Positions 35,675 to 45,168 of a stretch of DNA of 64,000 bases are shown here, in pieces. The notes beneath the pieces are model-generated. The model did not search any database. It was given only the letters and a program-made list of their open reading frames with translations, and was not told the DNA's origin. The number at the start of each line of letters is the position of its first letter. The stretch's first letter is position 1. This DNA comes from an uncultured bacterium (lineage in GTDB: Bacteria > Verrucomicrobiota > Verrucomicrobiia > CAIQCK01), in contig CAIQCK010000002.1 in the NCBI GenBank assembly GCA_903870275.1, forward strand, positions 1 to 64,000, read 5' to 3'. The position numbers were made by a program, and so were the translations under genes.

Positions 35675-37348
35675 TCATTTTTCAAAACGATAGACACGCC
35701 ATTCCACCAGCGACAGTTCCCGCATGAACAGCGCACGCTTGTGCGCCGGATTCATGCCGAGATAGTCTGGCAGCTTGAAACCGGCGCCTGCCACGAGGCC
35801 AAAAACGGGCGCATCGGGATACGAACTCCAAAGCCGGCGATCATAGCGAAAACACTCCATCAGCTTCAACCGGTCCTTCAGTTGACTCAATGCGGCGGTG
35901 TGAAAAGACTCCGGCAGCCACATCGCGGCCGAGCGCGGCGTTTCCGGTTCGCGGACATACACCAGGAAGCAATCGCCGGCTTGTGGTTCGGGCCGCGGAA
36001 ACTTGTTGTAATTGATTTGGGCTAAATCTTCGCGCCCAAAGAACAGCCGCATATAAATCATCATTTCATCGAACATGAAAACCGACTCCGCCGGCACGTT
36101 CATAAACAATTTCGCGTTGGCTGGAGCCGTTTGGGAAACGCTTTGGACAGTTTGAAACGCCGCGCAATCAAAATCGTGGCGAAAGACCAGGTAATTATAG
36201 TTTCGAATTGCTGTAATGACCGGCAGGATTGCCAGATTCACAACAATGAGCCCGCGGAGCAGTTTTTTGCCGCGTTGCCGGGCTGAAGCCGATGCTTGCT
36301 TGGTTTCGTTGAAAAAGCCCCACAAGGTCAATCCGACGAACATGGCCAAGCCGGGAACCCCGGTACCAAGGTATCTGGCGATGGGGTGTTTCCACGGCAG
36401 CATGATGGCGAGCGTTGCGCCAAACCAGCAAAGGCCCGCGAACGACCATCCATCTATCGCCTCCAGAGGTTGGCGCATTCGCAACCGTGTCAGCATTCTC
36501 CAGGCGAACAATGCCAGTGCAATGACGGCAAGAAACTGGAAACCATTCCACACGACATCAGCATATTTGAAGGCTGTGGCCAACATGACGAGGGGAGAGG
36601 TTGAATAATCGGAGGTGTAGACGCCCCCCGAAATGGATTTGATGCCGGCGATGCCGCGCAAAAGAAACCACGCCGCCACCGTTGCCAGCTGCGCGGCCAG
36701 ATAAGCGCCCGTCAAAACCCGGTTGCGGCGGGCGAGCAGGTCACCCGCGCCAACCCAACACGCGGCAAACAGCCCCAAACCCAGCCCGGTAAATGCCATG
36801 CTGGTTTCTTTTACGAAATAAGCCGGGGCCAGCGTCGCCGCAGCCATGGCGAAGGTCAGCCAGCGCCAACCCGTGCGCTCCGGCGGTTCGTCCAGGGAGC
36901 GGACAAAAAACCACATGGAAACCACGGCGAAAACCGTTGGATAATCGAGACGGAACCAATTCTCGACATTGGGCGAGAACAAAGTGAACAGCATGGCGAC
37001 CAGCCATGCGGCACGGGTGGAATCTACGACCCGGCGGGTGATCGAGAACAAAAGTTGAGCCGTTCCCAACATGACCAGCAAATGGATGAGGTGATATCTC
37101 GTGCAGGAAAAACCGCAGAGAAAATACTCGCCAAATCGCAAGAGGCCATAAGCCGGTCGGAAAAGTCCCGATGCGGAAGTATGGAATATGAACTGACCGT
37201 GGGCGACGTGCTGGCGCCATTGCACCATTTGGTTCAAGTCATTGCCATCATCAATGGGGGACCAGTGATTATCCCAGATCGCGCCGGCGTAAAAAATGAA
37301 GCCAATCAGGACAAGCGACAGCCGAAGCCAGAGCTCGCGATGTTTCAT
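35675..37348 (-). CDS. Integral membrane GT-C-like protein
   Basis: This 557-residue protein has around ten hydrophobic helices. The first periplasmic loop contains NHWSPIDDGNDLNQM, with the acidic residues expected in lipid-linked-sugar GT-C enzymes. A soluble periplasmic domain fills the last 150 residues (CAAFQTVQSVSQ to the end). Its ATG overlaps the stop of the O-antigen ligase-like gene. Assignment to GT39 is tentative. Confidence 0.65.
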   Translation of the reverse strand: MKHRELWLRLSLVLIGFIFYAGAIWDNHWSPIDDGNDLNQMVQWRQHVAHGQFIFHTSASGLFRPAYGLLRFGEYFLCGFSCTRYHLIHLLVMLGTAQLLFSITRRVVDSTRAAWLVAMLFTLFSPNVENWFRLDYPTVFAVVSMWFFVRSLDEPPERTGWRWLTFAMAAATLAPAYFVKETSMAFTGLGLGLFAACWVGAGDLLARRNRVLTGAYLAAQLATVAAWFLLRGIAGIKSISGGVYTSDYSTSPLVMLATAFKYADVVWNGFQFLAVIALALFAWRMLTRLRMRQPLEAIDGWSFAGLCWFGATLAIMLPWKHPIARYLGTGVPGLAMFVGLTLWGFFNETKQASASARQRGKKLLRGLIVVNLAILPVITAIRNYNYLVFRHDFDCAAFQTVQSVSQTAPANAKLFMNVPAESVFMFDEMMIYMRLFFGREDLAQINYNKFPRPEPQAGDCFLVYVREPETPRSAAMWLPESFHTAALSQLKDRLKLMECFRYDRRLWSSYPDAPVFGLVAGAGFKLPDYLGMNPAHKRALFMRELSLVEWRVYRFEK

Positions 37349-39000
37349 GGCTCCTGGCGGCGCGAAAGAAGCGGAGAGGGGATGGAGCGGAGGCGGGCGG
37401 ACTCGCGCGGAAAGTCGCGGTGCTTGGTTGCCGTCGCGCGAATGACAGGCGGTGCCTGGTCTTCGGTCAACCAGAGCCTAGAGAGGGCTGTGCCCAGGGC
37501 CATTTGCACCCACAAGGTTGCCGTGAAGGACGCGGCAATGGCGTGAATATGGCTCGCAAAGGTGATCAGCATGAGGATCATGATCACGGAACGATGCAAT
37601 TCATTGCGGCTCGCTTTCAAAAAACGGAAGGTTTGACGGTAGAAGGAAAAGACGACGCCTCCGTATAACAAAAGACCCACCAGTCCCATTTTGGACCACA
37701 TCACGATATACTGGTCGTGGGGGCCCGTCCGGATGATGGCGTCCGTCAAACCGAAATACCACTCGTAATAACCGCCCCATCCCTGGCCGATCAACACCCA
37801 GAAAGGATTGGAGAAAATCTTGTCCATTTCCCATTTGTAGCTGTATAAGCGCCAGTATCCCGTGGGGTCTTCCGTGGGGTGGATAAGTCCTGTAAACCCT
37901 CTTTCAAGAGCTGGCACGAGCGTGTGGTGGAAGACCGGGTCCATCAGGAACACGAAACCAAAGAACCCCACAATAACCACCAGCCCCAACGCGAATGCCT
38001 TCACAAAATGACGGCGCGTGATCCACAGCAAAAAAGGGAAGGTGGCCAGCATGGCCGCTATGGGAGACCGGACGGTATCGTACAACCCAAGGGCGATGGT
38101 CAGCATCAACGCCACTGTTGCCAGCACGCGGTATTGCATCAAGAACAGGATCACCGCTGCCGCTGCCGCTGCCACGAGCACCGCCAGCCAAGTACCTAAC
38201 TCGCCCAGCAGGCCCCAGGCGAGAGCCATCGCCCCCACCACGACCACGGTAACGATGGCCACGCTAAAAGCCATCGGCGACAGCCCCCGCTGAATGTGGT
38301 CGCGACCCAACAGGATGCCGAGGACCACGGCCAACTGGTCGGCATAAAAGTGAAGGGGATGGCCGCCGCCAAAACGCGGTGTGAAACCAAATTGACAAAA
38401 CCGGCCCCACATGACAATAGCCGTGATCACACAAATCCATTTCAACCATTTCATGACCGATTCCGTTTGCCCCGCCCGGGTGACGTAATGGATCGTCGCA
38501 AAGTACATGATGATATAGAGAAAATCGCGGCCTTCGCCGAAGGCCGAATAACCATAGGAAAAGACACCCCGGATCACACAAATCCACGTCCACACGTATA
38601 AGGCGATCATCCAACGATCGGTTGTCGTATAGATGTGGGTCTGGCGCATGCAACCCCGGAAAAACTCCAGCACCATGAACGCGCCGATGAACAGATCACC
38701 TTTGTAAACCAACGCACTGCCCATGCTCATCATGGTTTCACCGCGGACAAAACTGTCCAGCCAGATCGAAAGTCCCACGAAAAGCATCAGACCCAGATAG
38801 GGCCAAGTCAGAACCCCCACGACCGCCAGCAAGCCAAGGCTTGCATACCACGCCGTCTGCCATTGACTCGTGACTTGCGAGGCAAACTGGTAGGAATACA
38901 CTACCACAACGGCGAAAATCAGCAGATACAAGAACAACCGCGGGTTGTATTCCAACCCCTGGACGACCTGGCCGTAATAATAGGAACGTTGCGACTTCAT
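37345..39000 (-). CDS. O-antigen ligase/polymerase-like membrane protein
   Basis: This 551-residue protein has about twelve helices and the Wzy/WaaL loop segment YWRLYSYKWEMDKIFSNPFWVLIGQGWGGYYEW between late helices, followed by GPHDQYIVMWSKMGLVG. It is the second protein of this superfamily in the window. It lacks the TPR tail of the first. A possible attenuator-like structure lies in its leader at 39023-39083. It overlaps the following GT-C gene by ATGA. Confidence 0.8.
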   Translation of the reverse strand: MKSQRSYYYGQVVQGLEYNPRLFLYLLIFAVVVVYSYQFASQVTSQWQTAWYASLGLLAVVGVLTWPYLGLMLFVGLSIWLDSFVRGETMMSMGSALVYKGDLFIGAFMVLEFFRGCMRQTHIYTTTDRWMIALYVWTWICVIRGVFSYGYSAFGEGRDFLYIIMYFATIHYVTRAGQTESVMKWLKWICVITAIVMWGRFCQFGFTPRFGGGHPLHFYADQLAVVLGILLGRDHIQRGLSPMAFSVAIVTVVVVGAMALAWGLLGELGTWLAVLVAAAAAAVILFLMQYRVLATVALMLTIALGLYDTVRSPIAAMLATFPFLLWITRRHFVKAFALGLVVIVGFFGFVFLMDPVFHHTLVPALERGFTGLIHPTEDPTGYWRLYSYKWEMDKIFSNPFWVLIGQGWGGYYEWYFGLTDAIIRTGPHDQYIVMWSKMGLVGLLLYGGVVFSFYRQTFRFLKASRNELHRSVIMILMLITFASHIHAIAASFTATLWVQMALGTALSRLWLTEDQAPPVIRATATKHRDFPRESARLRSIPSPLLSRRQEP

Positions 39001-39022
39001 ACTTCGATTGGCTGCTTAGTCC

Positions 39023-39083
39023 AAAAACCGAGGTTGACCGCTAGCCGGCGTCCTTGCCGACTCAACCCCGATTTTTGCATCGG
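39023..39083 (-). terminator. Bidirectional terminator-like stem with overlapping hairpin
   Basis: CGAGGTTGA (39029-39037) pairs with TCAACCCCG (39062-39070), with one wobble in minus-strand RNA. The stem extends through AAAAA/TTTTT runs at 39023-39027 and 39072-39076, so a T-run follows it on either strand. An inner CGGC-N6-GCCG lies at 39046-39059, and CCGAT-N6-ATCGG (39068-39083) overlaps one arm. On the minus strand it precedes the ligase-like start codon by about 20 bases. Confidence 0.5.
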
Positions 39084-39263
39084 ACTAGTAGCATCGTCGA
39101 AAACACGCTCGGATTCAATCGTGGAATTCGACGGGCTTGGATAAATTTCCCGCCGGGCGGCATCCTCCATGCCGCGGGCAGCATGCAGATCACGCCGAGA
39201 CAGTCGCGATACCATGAAGCGTCTCTTGCTCACCTGTCACGGCGACGCGCGGCGTAGAAATTT

Positions 39264-40874
39264 TCAGAGAGAAATGTCATCCTCGACTTGGTCGGTATAA
39301 TCGGCAGGCGGAGCCGTCTTGTGCTGGTCCATCCAGGACGGAAGCTCCTGCGCGTCATGGATGTCTCCGCACAGAATGGCGAGTAAAAGGTCGTGGGTGA
39401 TGATCGTGCAGAAGGGGCTGGAATACACCTGGCTGGCAGAGGCGCCGACGGGTTTCAGGATGAAAGGAATACGATGGTCCAGCTTCCCATCGAGCCGGCG
39501 GGCTTCCCGCCACCAATGATCGGCGCTGATCAACACCCATGTGTTGCTCCAGACACCAGATGCTTCCATCGCCCGCCGCAATTCGCCCAGGGTTCGGTCG
39601 GCCAGCGCAAGGTTGTCGAGATAACCGGTGGCCTGCCGGGTTCCGCAAAGGGTCAACTGGCCGGTGTCCCGGCGATAGATGGCCGGCGCGTGGGGCGGGA
39701 ACAGGTGCAACAACACCAAGCCGTATCGGGGATCAGCGACCAGTGGCCGGGAACTCTCAAGACCGAAACGGTAGAGGTCCACGAAATCGGTGAGAAAAAT
39801 CGGGAACATGGAGCGGATTTGCAAACTCATGCTGCCCCAGAACGTCGGCGCGCGCGTCCTGGAAAAGGACGGGTTTGGATACCAGTCGGAGTAGTTTAAC
39901 GCGGCGCCAAGAATCCGCGAATACGGGTGATGCCAGCCCACCAAGGCGGTGTTGAACCCCAACTCGCGCGCGCGAGAAAATACATTCGGCAACCGGCTCC
40001 AGCCGATTTCCTGGCCGTTGGCTAAACTGAGGATCAATTCGTCGCGGCCAGCGGTTCGAGTGTCATCCACAAGCCGGCCCGTGATCAACGCCGGCATGGA
40101 TATTCGAGTGCAGAAGCTGGGCGGATAAGCATTGATCGCCGCAAACGATTCCCGTCGGAGTCGGTCCAGTTCCGGCAACTGCAACCCCGGCGGACGCTGT
40201 CGGAAAGCCACGCGCTGGTCCATTTCGTCGAAGATAATCCAGACCACCCGCCGTGGCGGAACCGGCTTGAACATGGGCGGCGCGGACGGCAATGCCTCAA
40301 CGAGCGGCGCCCGCTCCACGGACAGGAACATCAAACCAGCTTTGGTCAAAGTGACCACGGCTAATGGGAAACAGAAAGCCACGATGATTTTGGCCAGACG
40401 CGCCGTCAGCCGGTGCCAGCGCAAAACCGCCGCGAACGCGACGGCAATGACGATGTAGATCATCCACGGGTGCTTCAGAAGGGGCAGGAGCCGGAGCAAA
40501 TAAGACCGGTGAACCATATGCAACCGCAGAAATTCGAACGGAACCAGCAGCGTGGCGCACAAGGCGATATCGCCGACGAAATGCACCCGCCAGTCGGAAG
40601 AACGCCGCACCAAGAGAGCGCCACACCAGAAAAGAAGCGCGAACAACGCGATGTTTGCCGTCAGCGCGATCAGATGCGACGCCGTTATGGCATGCTTGAA
40701 ATAATAGCCGGGTGTGGCGTCATCCAGCAAACAATGCCACGCGTTGCCGAAGCAGAGGTTGGCGAGGGAAAGGGCCACCAAGGCATCCTTGATCTTATCG
40801 CGCACCGGGTGCGTTTGCGCATCGAGCACGCGCACGGCGCGGGATCGCCATCGCCTCTTGGGGATATCGCTCAA
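39264..40874 (-). CDS. Membrane-anchored sulfatase-like hydrolase/transferase
   Basis: This 536-residue protein has about four or five N-terminal helices (to residue 185), then an alkaline-phosphatase-superfamily domain. Metal-site segments are WIIFDEMDQRV, SADHWWREA and DHRIPFIL. A Ser/Thr-rich stretch, PSFCTRISMPALITGR, occupies the nucleophile region. Such proteins hydrolyse or transfer phosphate or sulfate groups; phosphoethanolamine or phosphoglycerol transfer to a glycan is possible. The start overlaps the preceding methyltransferase stop (ATGA). Confidence 0.8.
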   Translation of the reverse strand: MSDIPKRRWRSRAVRVLDAQTHPVRDKIKDALVALSLANLCFGNAWHCLLDDATPGYYFKHAITASHLIALTANIALFALLFWCGALLVRRSSDWRVHFVGDIALCATLLVPFEFLRLHMVHRSYLLRLLPLLKHPWMIYIVIAVAFAAVLRWHRLTARLAKIIVAFCFPLAVVTLTKAGLMFLSVERAPLVEALPSAPPMFKPVPPRRVVWIIFDEMDQRVAFRQRPPGLQLPELDRLRRESFAAINAYPPSFCTRISMPALITGRLVDDTRTAGRDELILSLANGQEIGWSRLPNVFSRARELGFNTALVGWHHPYSRILGAALNYSDWYPNPSFSRTRAPTFWGSMSLQIRSMFPIFLTDFVDLYRFGLESSRPLVADPRYGLVLLHLFPPHAPAIYRRDTGQLTLCGTRQATGYLDNLALADRTLGELRRAMEASGVWSNTWVLISADHWWREARRLDGKLDHRIPFILKPVGASASQVYSSPFCTIITHDLLLAILCGDIHDAQELPSWMDQHKTAPPADYTDQVEDDISL

Positions 40875-42361
40875 CGGACCGCGCCTTTCTTGCGAAGCAG
40901 GTAAAGCCAGCGGTGCGTACCGATCAAATGCGCCGTCCGCACGACATCAAAGTGCGGCTGGCAGGCTGCCTCGAACGCGGCGTGGCTCAGGTCCGCGTGG
41001 AGATGGCCCCGCCCGCGCGCCAGCCGGCGAAACATCGCGTCCTCCGGCATGACAAACTCCACGACCGCCAGATCGGTCGTCAGATGCGCGGTGAGATTTA
41101 TGATTTCCTCCAGTGGAATCCGCTCCGTCACCAGGAGGTGATGGAGCGCCGCCAGCATGAAAACGCAATCAAATGCGCCGGTGGCGCGCGCCAGAAACGC
41201 CGGGCATTCGCGGTTGCGCCACCCCAACGCCGCACTGGGCCGCGCCAAGTCCACGACCAGCGGCAGGATGTTCAGTTTGCTGTCCCGCGCCCGCCGCCAG
41301 ACCGCGCCCACGCACGACGGGTCATAATCCATCGCCACCACTTCCGCACCAGCCTCCGCGGCCATCGCGCTGAAGTGGCCGGTGTTGGCGCCGATGTCCA
41401 GCACGCGCTTGGGCTTGAACTCGCCGAGCACGCCGAGCACGAATTCCTCTTTGGCGGCGAATGACTCCCCGTCATAGCTGTGCGTAGCCATGTAGTTCGA
41501 CCACGCGGAGCCCTCGCGCGCTTTGGGATTGAGCGATTCCAGCGTCCGCCGCAACCGCTTCAGCAGCGACTCCACGATGAACCGCGCCTTCTCCGGATCG
41601 TCCAGTGCGCGGCTTTGATACATCGCGTCGCTCTGCCGCTCCGCCCTCCCCGACAGCCACGTCGGCAGACTCACCAACGACAACACTGGCGGCAACAGTT
41701 TCTCCAGCGGCCCGCACATGCGATAGACCTCCTGCGGCCCCAAACCGTCCCGGTGCGTCGTGAACAGGTCGGCCAGCCGGACGCCCCGGCGCCGGTTCAC
41801 CAGCAGCGGCAGCAAGAACGTGCGCACAAACTGCGCATAGGGCAGCCACACCGGATCGCCCGCGGTCCGCCGCTCGAACGACAGCACATCCACGAACACC
41901 GGCTGGCAGCCTCGAAACAAAATGTTGTAAGGCGTGGCGTCTTTCAGGCCGAAACTTTCCGCCATCGCCGCCTCCGCCAAGTCGAGTGTCAGCCGGCCCG
42001 CTTCAAACAACATCTCCGGCGTCCACTCGTAGGGATAGCTGGGAAACCACAGGCGCTCATGTTCAAACACCCGGCCCGTCGCCATGCGCGCGGCCATTGC
42101 CGGCGGAACTTTCTCCCGCCAGCGGGCTAGGCCGGCTTCGTCCGGTTTGCAGGTGGCAATCAACCGGCCGGCGGCGACAGATTTCCGGGCGCAATCGGAT
42201 TCAAGAAACGCCTCCAAATCCGCCACGCTCTCCGCCGCGACAAAGCGCAGGATTCTGTCTTCCAGCACACAACAAAATCCCGCGGGATCACGGAAGGAAC
42301 TGGTGGGGTTTGCTGTCACTGGCTGCCGACGACCTTTTTGGGGGAATTGAAAGCGAAACAC
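40871..42361 (-). CDS. Fusion of a kinase-like N-terminal domain and a SAM methyltransferase
   Basis: This 496-residue protein has a C-terminal class I methyltransferase with motif I VLDIGANTGHF at about 320-330 and MDYDPSCVG. The N-terminal 290 residues contain LKDATPYNILFRG (Asp141, Asn146) followed by VFVDVLSFE (Asp158). These recall the catalytic-loop Asp/Asn and metal Asp of kinase-like folds, but the Gly-rich loop and Lys are not obvious. The GTG at 42361 or a GTG at 42319 may start it. It is followed by the sulfatase-like gene with overlap. Confidence 0.75.
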   Translation of the reverse strand: MFRFQFPQKGRRQPVTANPTSSFRDPAGFCCVLEDRILRFVAAESVADLEAFLESDCARKSVAAGRLIATCKPDEAGLARWREKVPPAMAARMATGRVFEHERLWFPSYPYEWTPEMLFEAGRLTLDLAEAAMAESFGLKDATPYNILFRGCQPVFVDVLSFERRTAGDPVWLPYAQFVRTFLLPLLVNRRRGVRLADLFTTHRDGLGPQEVYRMCGPLEKLLPPVLSLVSLPTWLSGRAERQSDAMYQSRALDDPEKARFIVESLLKRLRRTLESLNPKAREGSAWSNYMATHSYDGESFAAKEEFVLGVLGEFKPKRVLDIGANTGHFSAMAAEAGAEVVAMDYDPSCVGAVWRRARDSKLNILPLVVDLARPSAALGWRNRECPAFLARATGAFDCVFMLAALHHLLVTERIPLEEIINLTAHLTTDLAVVEFVMPEDAMFRRLARGRGHLHADLSHAAFEAACQPHFDVVRTAHLIGTHRWLYLLRKKGAVR

Positions 42362-42362
42362 G

Positions 42363-42572
42363 TCATGACCGGCCGCGGCGCAGGAGCTTTCGCGCCATTT
42401 TCTTCAAAAAATCCCGGCTCTTCTTCAGATAAAAAACCAAACCGACAACTGCCGCCACCAGCAATTGCCAAGCCAGCAATCCAGAACCAGGATCCACATA
42501 TCCGACGACTCTAATGGCCGCAATCAATGTTCTTTCATCATTCCCACGCGTCGTCTGGAAAGATGCTCGCAT
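42363..42572 (-). CDS. Small membrane protein with DPGSG motif
   Basis: This 69-residue protein has GYVDPGSGLLAWQLL, one membrane helix (LLVAAVVGLVFYL) and a basic tail (KKSRDFLKKMARKLLRR). Very similar short proteins sit in many bacterial polysaccharide loci and have no assigned function. It ends 1 base before the start of the methyltransferase fusion, so the two are likely co-expressed. An AT-rich stretch upstream (42580-42630) may hold the promoter. Confidence 0.65.
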   Translation of the reverse strand: MRASFQTTRGNDERTLIAAIRVVGYVDPGSGLLAWQLLVAAVVGLVFYLKKSRDFLKKMARKLLRRGRS

Positions 42573-42771
42573 CCACTGACATCATCAATAACCTAAAAGT
42601 ATCATTAAAAAAATACACCCTCACGCAGGGCCCGTTTATGCAACAATCAACCCTTGGGGTGCTTTCGCGAACAACACTCTGACGACGAAAAAATTACATT
42701 TATTCGGGACGATTTCTGACCGCAGAGTCCATCTCGCCAGGTTTCTCACGGTTCTGCAACGCAGGGACCGT

Positions 42772-43950
42772 TCACAAACGGGCTTTGTCCGCCAAAACGG
42801 TCTGGTAGATGGCCACGGTTTGTTTGGCGACCTCGGCCGGGTGCCAGTGATGGCGGGCCTTGTCGCGAGCGGCCGTGCCGAAACGCGCGCGTCGCGCATC
42901 GTCCGCGAGCAGCGGCTCGATCGCTTGAGCGAGCGCGTTGGGATCGGCGGGCGGCGTCAGCAAACCCGTAACCCCCTCGTCCACCAGTTGGGGCAACGCG
43001 GCGACACGGCTGGCCACAACGGGGCGGCCCACAGCCATCGCTTCAGCGGCCACGTTGCAGAACATCTCCTCCAACGACGGCACCACGATCACACTGGCGC
43101 GCGCCATTTCCCGGGCCACGTTCTCCGGCCGTAGAAAACCGAGGAACTCCACGGCGTCGGTCAAGCCGTTCACCTCGACCTGTTGCTTGACGGCAGAGAA
43201 ACAAGCTTCGGCGCCCCGTCCGGGAACACCGCCGATGGCAAGCTTCACCGCCGGCCGGCGCTCGCGCACGCGGGTCACGGCGTCCACGAGATACTCCAGC
43301 CCTTTGCGCTTCTCGATGACGCCGACGAAAAACAGCCGGTCGGTTTCCGGCTCGCCGATGGTTTGGAAAAACACCGGGGCCACCGCGTTCGGCACTTCGT
43401 AGATTTGCGCGTGGGGCGCCACGGGCCGCAACCCTTCGGTTCCGTAGGCGCTCATGCCAATGAGGTGACGCGCGCGGCGGATGCACCACCGCTCGACCGC
43501 CAGCGTGATCCGCCCGCGTGAGAACCTGGGAGGCGGCAATGTCTCCGCAATCTTGAACTGCAAACATTGCATCGTCATCACGCACGGGTGGCCCGACGTC
43601 AGTCCTGCCAAACCGTAACAGTCCTCCGTGCCGAAGGCGTGCACGATATCGGGCGCAATGGCATCCAAAGCGCGCTTCAAGCGCCGCCGGTCGAATTGAA
43701 ACAACGTCGCGGCCCGGAGCCGCCTCGGGCAACGTACGAAATGAAGCGTGACACCGTCCTTCTTGACAGCCATGTCGCGGTCTATTTCGTCGGTTTGCGT
43801 CACTACGTGCACTTCATGGCCGCCCAACTCAGCCAGCCCGCGCACGAGGTTCATCACCCAACTGGTGGGATGCCGTTGCGGGTCGGGCCGGTAGCCCGGC
43901 TGCCCCTCGAGCGCCCACGTCGCATAATGGGCCAAAATGGCGATTCTCAT
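42772..43950 (-). CDS. Glycosyltransferase family 4
   Basis: This 392-residue GT-B enzyme starts MRIAILAHYATWALEG and has the donor-site motif SLEEMFCNVAAEAMAVGRPVVAS near residue 290. VGVIEKRKGLEYLVDAV marks the start of the C-terminal Rossmann domain. The ATG overlaps the stop of the upstream GT2 (ATGA); 45 further codons open upstream lie inside that gene and are ignored. Confidence 0.88.
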   Translation of the reverse strand: MRIAILAHYATWALEGQPGYRPDPQRHPTSWVMNLVRGLAELGGHEVHVVTQTDEIDRDMAVKKDGVTLHFVRCPRRLRAATLFQFDRRRLKRALDAIAPDIVHAFGTEDCYGLAGLTSGHPCVMTMQCLQFKIAETLPPPRFSRGRITLAVERWCIRRARHLIGMSAYGTEGLRPVAPHAQIYEVPNAVAPVFFQTIGEPETDRLFFVGVIEKRKGLEYLVDAVTRVRERRPAVKLAIGGVPGRGAEACFSAVKQQVEVNGLTDAVEFLGFLRPENVAREMARASVIVVPSLEEMFCNVAAEAMAVGRPVVASRVAALPQLVDEGVTGLLTPPADPNALAQAIEPLLADDARRARFGTAARDKARHHWHPAEVAKQTVAIYQTVLADKARL

Positions 43951-44963
43951 GACTGGCTGCTCCGGCATGCGGCTTCTCCGCCGTTCTGAACCGGCCGCTC
44001 CGCCATCCGGGCGCGGTAGCGGGCGATTCTCTCGCGGTCCATGCGCCCGGCGCGAAGCGTTTGCGGCAGCGCCACAATGTTCCAACCGATGGCTGCCAAC
44101 GCGAGCACGGCGTTGACCGGCAGGCTGGCCGGCCGGTAGCGTCGCAACGTATAGTCACCTTCCCAATTCAGCCGCAGCCACGGATTGCAGGCGCGATTGA
44201 GCACCGTGACTACAGCCCGCAGTCCCGCAGCCATGCCCCGTTGTTTCACGCTGAACCGCAGCAGGCTGCGCATTTGAAAATAGGCCCGCCGCAAACCAAG
44301 CCGACTTGTCGAAGCCTCGCCCAGATGCCACACCGGCACGTTCAATTCCGCCAAGCGCCAACCGGCACCGAGCGCCCGGGCCTCAAGGTCCAACTCGTCG
44401 AAATAAAATTCGTACCCCTCATCAAACAACCCGACTCCCCGAAACAGCTCGCTGTCGCAAAACATGGCGCAGCCCATGATATTCTCCGTTTCGTGCCAGT
44501 CCGGCGGGGGCGATTGGCGGCAGGCGTTTTCAAACGCCTGCCGCGTGCGCTCTTCCTCGAACAGCCGGAAGCCAACGATGCCGTGCGCCGGATACGCGCC
44601 GGCAAATTCCACCGCGCGGCGGATCCAGTTCGGATGCGGCTCGATGTCGTTGTTGGCCAGCACGACGTAACGGTGCCCTTTCTCCAGCGCGTGACGGATG
44701 CCGACGTTGTTGCCGCCGGCCCAGGCCAGATTCCTGGGCGACCGCAGCAAGGTGATTTGCGGCCAGCGCGCCTGCAGCCAGCCGCACGAGTCATCCGTCG
44801 AGGCGTTGTCCACCACGACGACCTCCAGCGGCTGGTAGTCGGTCTTGACCAGAGACGGCAAGAACCGCTCCAGCAACGCGCGGCCGTTGTAATTGAGAAC
44901 GACCAGACAGACGGAGGGCGGACTCGCGGCGGATCGAGGTTCCAGATTGGCTGGGCGTGTCAT
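43947..44963 (-). CDS. Glycosyltransferase family 2 (rhamnosyltransferase-like)
   Basis: This 338-residue GT2 enzyme has LVVLNYNGRALLERFLPSL, VVVDNASTDDS, NLAWAGGNNVG, LANNDIEPHPN and the ED-type YFDELDLEARAL. The C-terminal basic region (LRRAYFQMRSLLRFSVKQRG) probably contacts the membrane. It is coupled to the GT4 gene and is the first gene of this pair. Confidence 0.88.
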   Translation of the reverse strand: MTRPANLEPRSAASPPSVCLVVLNYNGRALLERFLPSLVKTDYQPLEVVVVDNASTDDSCGWLQARWPQITLLRSPRNLAWAGGNNVGIRHALEKGHRYVVLANNDIEPHPNWIRRAVEFAGAYPAHGIVGFRLFEEERTRQAFENACRQSPPPDWHETENIMGCAMFCDSELFRGVGLFDEGYEFYFDELDLEARALGAGWRLAELNVPVWHLGEASTSRLGLRRAYFQMRSLLRFSVKQRGMAAGLRAVVTVLNRACNPWLRLNWEGDYTLRRYRPASLPVNAVLALAAIGWNIVALPQTLRAGRMDRERIARYRARMAERPVQNGGEAACRSSQS

Positions 44964-45168
44964 TCAAATGACAACTCTAAGGGCGGTCGAGATACGGAGC
45001 AAGTGCAGAGAGGCAAGATGCATGATGCGACGGCCTCCAACCCATGGTCATCCAGCCGATGCCACCGGCGGTGTTCCCGCGTGAGCCAGACAAACGATTA
45101 CCAGCGCCGGCGGTTGATTTGCGCCGCGGACCGTTCCCACCTATATCCTCCACAAGAGAACCGGGACA

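Noticed and set aside
44964-45168. Forward open frame over the minus-strand GT2 and the gap after it
   Set aside because: It continues as the mirror of the GT2 gene and has no domain features.
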